Part shown: positions 6,325 through 8,603 of the stretch, one piece after another
Layout: every line of letters starts with the position of its first letter
How positions within the stretch are numbered: the first letter of the stretch is position 1
From: Myxococcota bacterium
Lineage (GTDB): Bacteria; Myxococcota_A; Polyangia; HGW-17; JAJRWW01
DNA length: 8,603 bases
Direction of reading: 5' to 3'
NCBI GenBank assembly: GCA_024276595.1
Contig: JAJRWW010000436.1
Location: forward strand, 1 to 8,603
Made by a program: the position numbers and the translations under genes
The notes under the pieces: generated by a model
Told to the model about the DNA's origin: nothing
Seen by the model: only the letters and a program-made list of their open reading frames with translations
The model's database searches: none

Positions 6325-7029
6325 TCAGCCTCGCAGTCGCACCTTCAATAGAGTCGCCAGCGCCTCAACTCCGTCGGTCCAGCGGATCTTCTTGCCCGAG
6401 GCGTTGTCCCTGGCCTCGTACTCTATGGGGACCTCGTGCACCGGGATCCGGGAGCGCCCCAGCTTCCCCACGACCTCCGGACAGAACTCGAAGCGCTCGC
6501 ACTGCAGGTCGAAGCTGCGCAGAATGTCCGTGCGAAAGACCTTGAAGCAGGTGGCCTCGTCGGTGATCTTGACACCGAAGAGCAGGTTGGCGGAGAGGGT
6601 CAAGATCCGGTTGGCCAAGAAGTTTGGCAACTGCATCCCTGTGGGCCAGGGGCGCTTGAGAAAGCGGGAGCCAAAGACCACATCGGCCCTGCCGTGGACA
6701 ATGGGCTCGAGCAGGGCCGGGTAGTCGGCCACGTCGTACTCCAGGTCCGCGTCCTGGATGAGGGCTATCTCCCCGGTCGCCTCCTCCAGGGCCGTGCGGA
6801 TGGCCGCGCCCTTGCCACGGTTCTCCTGGTGGCGCACCAGCCTGACCAGAGAGTCCCTGGGGGAGAAGGCCTCCACCACAGTGGCGGTGGCGTCGGTGGA
6901 GCCGTCGTCGCACACCACCACCTCCTTCTCCAGGCCCAGCGGGCGCAGATCCACGGCGTCGATCTGCGCGAGGATCTGTCCGATGTGGTTCTCTTCGCAG
7001 AAGGCAGGAACGATGACCGAGAGCCTCAT
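6325..7029 (-). CDS. Family 2 glycosyltransferase, polyprenyl-phosphate sugar transferase-like
   Basis: The 234-residue product is a GT-A fold enzyme of the dolichol/undecaprenyl-phosphate sugar synthase type. Visible motifs are MRLSVIVPAFCEE at the start, CDDGSTD (40-46) for nucleotide binding, NRGKG (70-74), the metal-binding DAD (93-95) followed by LEYD, the conserved ITDEATCFKVF segment, and the C-terminal SGKKIRWTDGVEAL. These enzymes move a sugar from a nucleotide donor to a lipid phosphate at the inner face of the cytoplasmic membrane. No membrane segment follows the catalytic domain, as in the soluble short forms. Donor and acceptor cannot be read from the sequence. ATG at 7029 is chosen because the family starts right there; a start at 7101 would add 24 unrelated residues. 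It is divergent from the PLP enzyme gene, 100 nt away. Confidence 0.94.
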   Translation of the reverse strand: MRLSVIVPAFCEENHIGQILAQIDAVDLRPLGLEKEVVVCDDGSTDATATVVEAFSPRDSLVRLVRHQENRGKGAAIRTALEEATGEIALIQDADLEYDVADYPALLEPIVHGRADVVFGSRFLKRPWPTGMQLPNFLANRILTLSANLLFGVKITDEATCFKVFRTDILRSFDLQCERFEFCPEVVGKLGRSRIPVHEVPIEYEARDNASGKKIRWTDGVEALATLLKVRLRG

Positions 7030-7037
7030 TGGCCGAG

Positions 7038-7066
7038 AATCTACCAGCTCCACCTCCCCAGGGCAA
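7038..7066 (-). promoter_or_regulatory. Candidate promoter abutting the glycosyltransferase start
   Basis: On the minus strand TTGCCC (7066-7061, 4/6) is followed after 17 nt by TAGATT (7043-7038, 4/6). The hexamer ends 8 nt before ATG at 7029. No clear Shine-Dalgarno is seen, so a leaderless or near-leaderless mRNA is likely if the promoter is real. Confidence 0.4.
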
Positions 7067-7094
7067 AGGGGGAAAGACGGGCGGGAGAAAGTCG

Positions 7095-7123
7095 TGGTCA
7101 ACTGGCCCCGCGCAGAGGATAAT
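7095..7123 (+). promoter_or_regulatory. Candidate promoter abutting the PLP-enzyme start
   Basis: TGGTCA (7095-7100, 4/6) is followed after 17 nt by GATAAT (7118-7123, 5/6), which ends 6 nt before ATG at 7130. AGAGGA (7114-7119) overlaps the hexamer and lies 10 nt from ATG, so it could be a Shine-Dalgarno instead. If GATAAT is the -10 element, that site is not in the mRNA. Confidence 0.4.
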
Positions 7124-7129
7124 CCCAGG

Positions 7130-8269
7130 ATGGATCAGCCCATCTACCTGGATCACAACGCCACGACGCCCCTGCTGCCCCAGGTCGCCCAGGCCATGCG
7201 CGATGCAATGGAGGTCTACGGCAACCCCTCCAGCAACCACTCCCTGGGCCGGGCCGCCGCCGCGCTGGTGGAGCGGGCCCGGCGGCGCGTCGCTGACCTG
7301 CTGGGCTGCACTCCCCAGGAGCTGATCTTCACCAGCGGGGGCACGGAGAGCAACAACCTGGCCATCTGTGGCCTGGCACGCCTCCAGGCCAACCGCGGGA
7401 CACACCTGGTTACAACGACAGTGGAGCACCCAGCGGTGGACCAGGTAATGTCCCACCTGGAGGCAGAGGGCCACGAGGTCACCCGCGTCCGGGTGGACAG
7501 CCGCGGACGGGTGAGCCCCTTGGAGATCGCCGAGGCCATCGGGGACCGGACGGTCCTCGTGTCGGTGATGCACGCCAACAACGAGGTGGGCACTGTCATG
7601 CCGCTGGCGGAGATTGCGCAGGTCTGCCGCCAGCGCGGTGTGCCCCTGCACACGGACGCCGCACAGAGCGTCGGCAAGATCCCCACCAGGGTGGACGAGC
7701 TGGGCGTGGACCTGCTCACCGTGGCGGGTCACAAGCTACATGGCCCCAAGGGGGTGGGAGCCCTCTATGTTCGCCAGGGAACGGCTCTGTCGAGGATCCT
7801 TCACGGTGCCGACCACGAGCGGGGCCTCCGACCCGGGACCGAGAACGTCATCGGCCTCGCCGGGTTGGGAGAGGCGGCCGGTGTCGTCGCAGAGGACCTC
7901 TCCGCCCACGCCGAGCGACAGCGCCTGCTGCGTGACAGGCTACAGCGCCTGCTCACAGAGGGGCTCGCCCCTGGCCAGGTGTCACTCAACGGCCACCCCA
8001 CGGAGCGCCTCCCCAACACCCTGAACCTGAGCTTTCGCGGCGTGGAGGCGGCCGCGCTGCTGGCCGCGGCGCCTCGGGTGGCTGCCTCCGCAGGGGCCGC
8101 TTGCCACTCGGCGGCAGGGGGCACCTCGTCGGTGCTGGAGGCCATGGGTGTGGACCCCGAGTACGCCCAGGGTGCCGTGCGTTTCTCCACCGGTCGTGGG
8201 ACAGCACAGGAGGATGTGGACCAGGCTGCGGTGCACATCCTCGAGGCCGTGCGGTCGCTGGCAAGGTAG
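7130..8269 (+). CDS. Cysteine desulfurase / selenocysteine lyase-like PLP enzyme
   Basis: The 379-residue product is a class V aminotransferase-fold enzyme of the NifS/IscS group. Such enzymes take sulfur (or selenium) from cysteine (or selenocysteine), leaving alanine and a persulfide (or selenide), and feed Fe-S, tRNA or selenium pathways. Visible features are the start YLDHNATTP, FTSGGTESNNLAI, H100 in VEHPAV over the cofactor ring, D176 in TDAAQ, K202 in GHKLHGPKG forming the PLP Schiff base, RPGTEN, and the catalytic C325 in ASAGAACHS. GAACHS, together with the preceding RLPNTLNLSFRG, resembles animal selenocysteine lyase more than the SGSAC loop of IscS. The residue after H100 is Pro, as in many cysteine desulfurases, so sulfur is the safer substrate guess. 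No iscU, iscA or sufE lies beside it. ATG at 7130 matches the family start. Confidence 0.95.
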   Translation: MDQPIYLDHNATTPLLPQVAQAMRDAMEVYGNPSSNHSLGRAAAALVERARRRVADLLGCTPQELIFTSGGTESNNLAICGLARLQANRGTHLVTTTVEHPAVDQVMSHLEAEGHEVTRVRVDSRGRVSPLEIAEAIGDRTVLVSVMHANNEVGTVMPLAEIAQVCRQRGVPLHTDAAQSVGKIPTRVDELGVDLLTVAGHKLHGPKGVGALYVRQGTALSRILHGADHERGLRPGTENVIGLAGLGEAAGVVAEDLSAHAERQRLLRDRLQRLLTEGLAPGQVSLNGHPTERLPNTLNLSFRGVEAAALLAAAPRVAASAGAACHSAAGGTSSVLEAMGVDPEYAQGAVRFSTGRGTAQEDVDQAAVHILEAVRSLAR

Positions 8270-8332
8270 ATGTAGCCGTACGGGCGGGAGGAGCGCAAGG
8301 CACCCGCAGGTTACCGGGCACCCTCTGGAGGC
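8270..8332. other. Convergent spacer after the PLP-enzyme gene
   Basis: These 63 bases separate two genes ending towards each other. I see an 8-base palindrome CCGTACGG (8276-8283) and no hairpin with a T run, so no factor-independent terminator is supported. Confidence 0.4.
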
Positions 8333-8603
8333 TCACTTGCAGTCGAAGCCCTCACCCACCTCCTTGGCGGTGCGCGCGCACGCCTTGGCCAGCTCGCTGA
8401 CCTGCTTTGGGTCCCGCCTGAGGGCCTTGGCCTTCCATCCGGGAGCGTCCTTGAGCACGGTCTTGTATGCGATCTGGAGCGCCGCGTGCTTCTTGTGGCA
8501 CCTGTCGAGCATCTTGAGAAGCTGGTCGCATTCCCGGATCCCGGTGGGGCCAGCGGAGAGCGGGGGCGGAGCCTTCAGCCGAGGATCGGGCCTCATCTCC
8601 CCG
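8333..8603 (-). CDS. Small four-cysteine helical protein (N terminus probably beyond window)
   Basis: The stop is at 8333-8335, and the frame is open to the right edge. An ATG at 8596 would give 87 residues. GGGGAG touches that ATG with no spacing, and the first residues look like a Pro-rich linker, so the true start is probably further upstream. The visible part is a Pro-rich segment (1-19) followed by a helical, Lys-rich domain with four cysteines. Counted from that Met these are C23 and C33 (CX9C) and C73 and C86 (CX12C), the last next to the C terminus. Paired cysteines at the two ends of a helical hairpin suggest a disulfide-stabilised exported protein; similar small Cys-paired proteins are common in myxobacterial genomes. 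The function is unknown. It faces the PLP-enzyme gene tail to tail. Confidence 0.72.
   Translation of the reverse strand, partial: GEMRPDPRLKAPPPLSAGPTGIRECDQLLKMLDRCHKKHAALQIAYKTVLKDAPGWKAKALRRDPKQVSELAKACARTAKEVGEGFDCK

Noticed and set aside
6758..7129. Upstream in-frame extension of the PLP enzyme
   Set aside because: It would run antisense through the glycosyltransferase gene; NifS-family proteins start at the MDQPIYLDHNAT position.
6365..7732. Minus-strand open frame of 455 codons across the glycosyltransferase and PLP-enzyme genes
   Set aside because: It overlaps two well-supported genes in other frames and its translation is low-complexity without family motifs: a GC-rich shadow.

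Overview
The window is GC-rich (roughly two thirds G+C by eye) and reads like a piece of chromosome from a myxobacterium-like or other former deltaproteobacterium. The clues are a zinc-ribbon/kinase-fold protein with a proline-rich tail, a HU protein of unusual type, several Arg-rich exported proteins of unknown function, a lipoprotein ending in a TonB-C-like (AgmX/PglI-type) domain, and a small four-cysteine helical protein. The organism assignment is inference; no RNA marker gene is present. I see no tRNA, rRNA, insertion sequence, CRISPR array or phage gene. Nine protein genes are supported, two of them cut by the window edges.

Layout. (1) 1-1429, minus: a zinc-ribbon pseudokinase with a tail of 30-bp tandem repeats that runs off the left edge. 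(2) 1430-1842: a divergent intergenic region with a good sigma70-type promoter pointing right. (3) 1843-2157, plus: a HU/IHF-family DNA-binding protein. (4) 2362-3725, plus: two exported proteins overlapping by ATGA, the second a probable outer-membrane beta-barrel. (5) 5489-3700, minus: a second ATGA-coupled pair, a small exported beta-sandwich protein followed by a helical-repeat lipoprotein; its 3' end overlaps the preceding pair tail to tail by 26 nt. (6) 5618-6301, plus: a UPF0173 metallo-beta-lactamase-fold hydrolase. (7) 7029-6325, minus: a family 2 glycosyltransferase. (8) 7130-8269, plus: a cysteine desulfurase/selenocysteine lyase-like PLP enzyme. (9) 8603-8333, minus: a small four-cysteine protein, probably cut at its N terminus by the right edge.

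How they work together. The two gene pairs in the middle look like envelope genes and may act together, but nothing in the sequence proves it. The hydrolase, glycosyltransferase and cysteine desulfurase look like independent housekeeping genes. The observations most worth checking are these: the kinase fold has lost the HRD Asp, Lys and Asn and the DFG Asp while keeping other kinase landmarks; four genes without a well-placed Shine-Dalgarno have a -10-like hexamer 6-8 nt before ATG, which suggests leaderless mRNAs; and the PLP enzyme carries an active-site cysteine loop like that of animal selenocysteine lyase.
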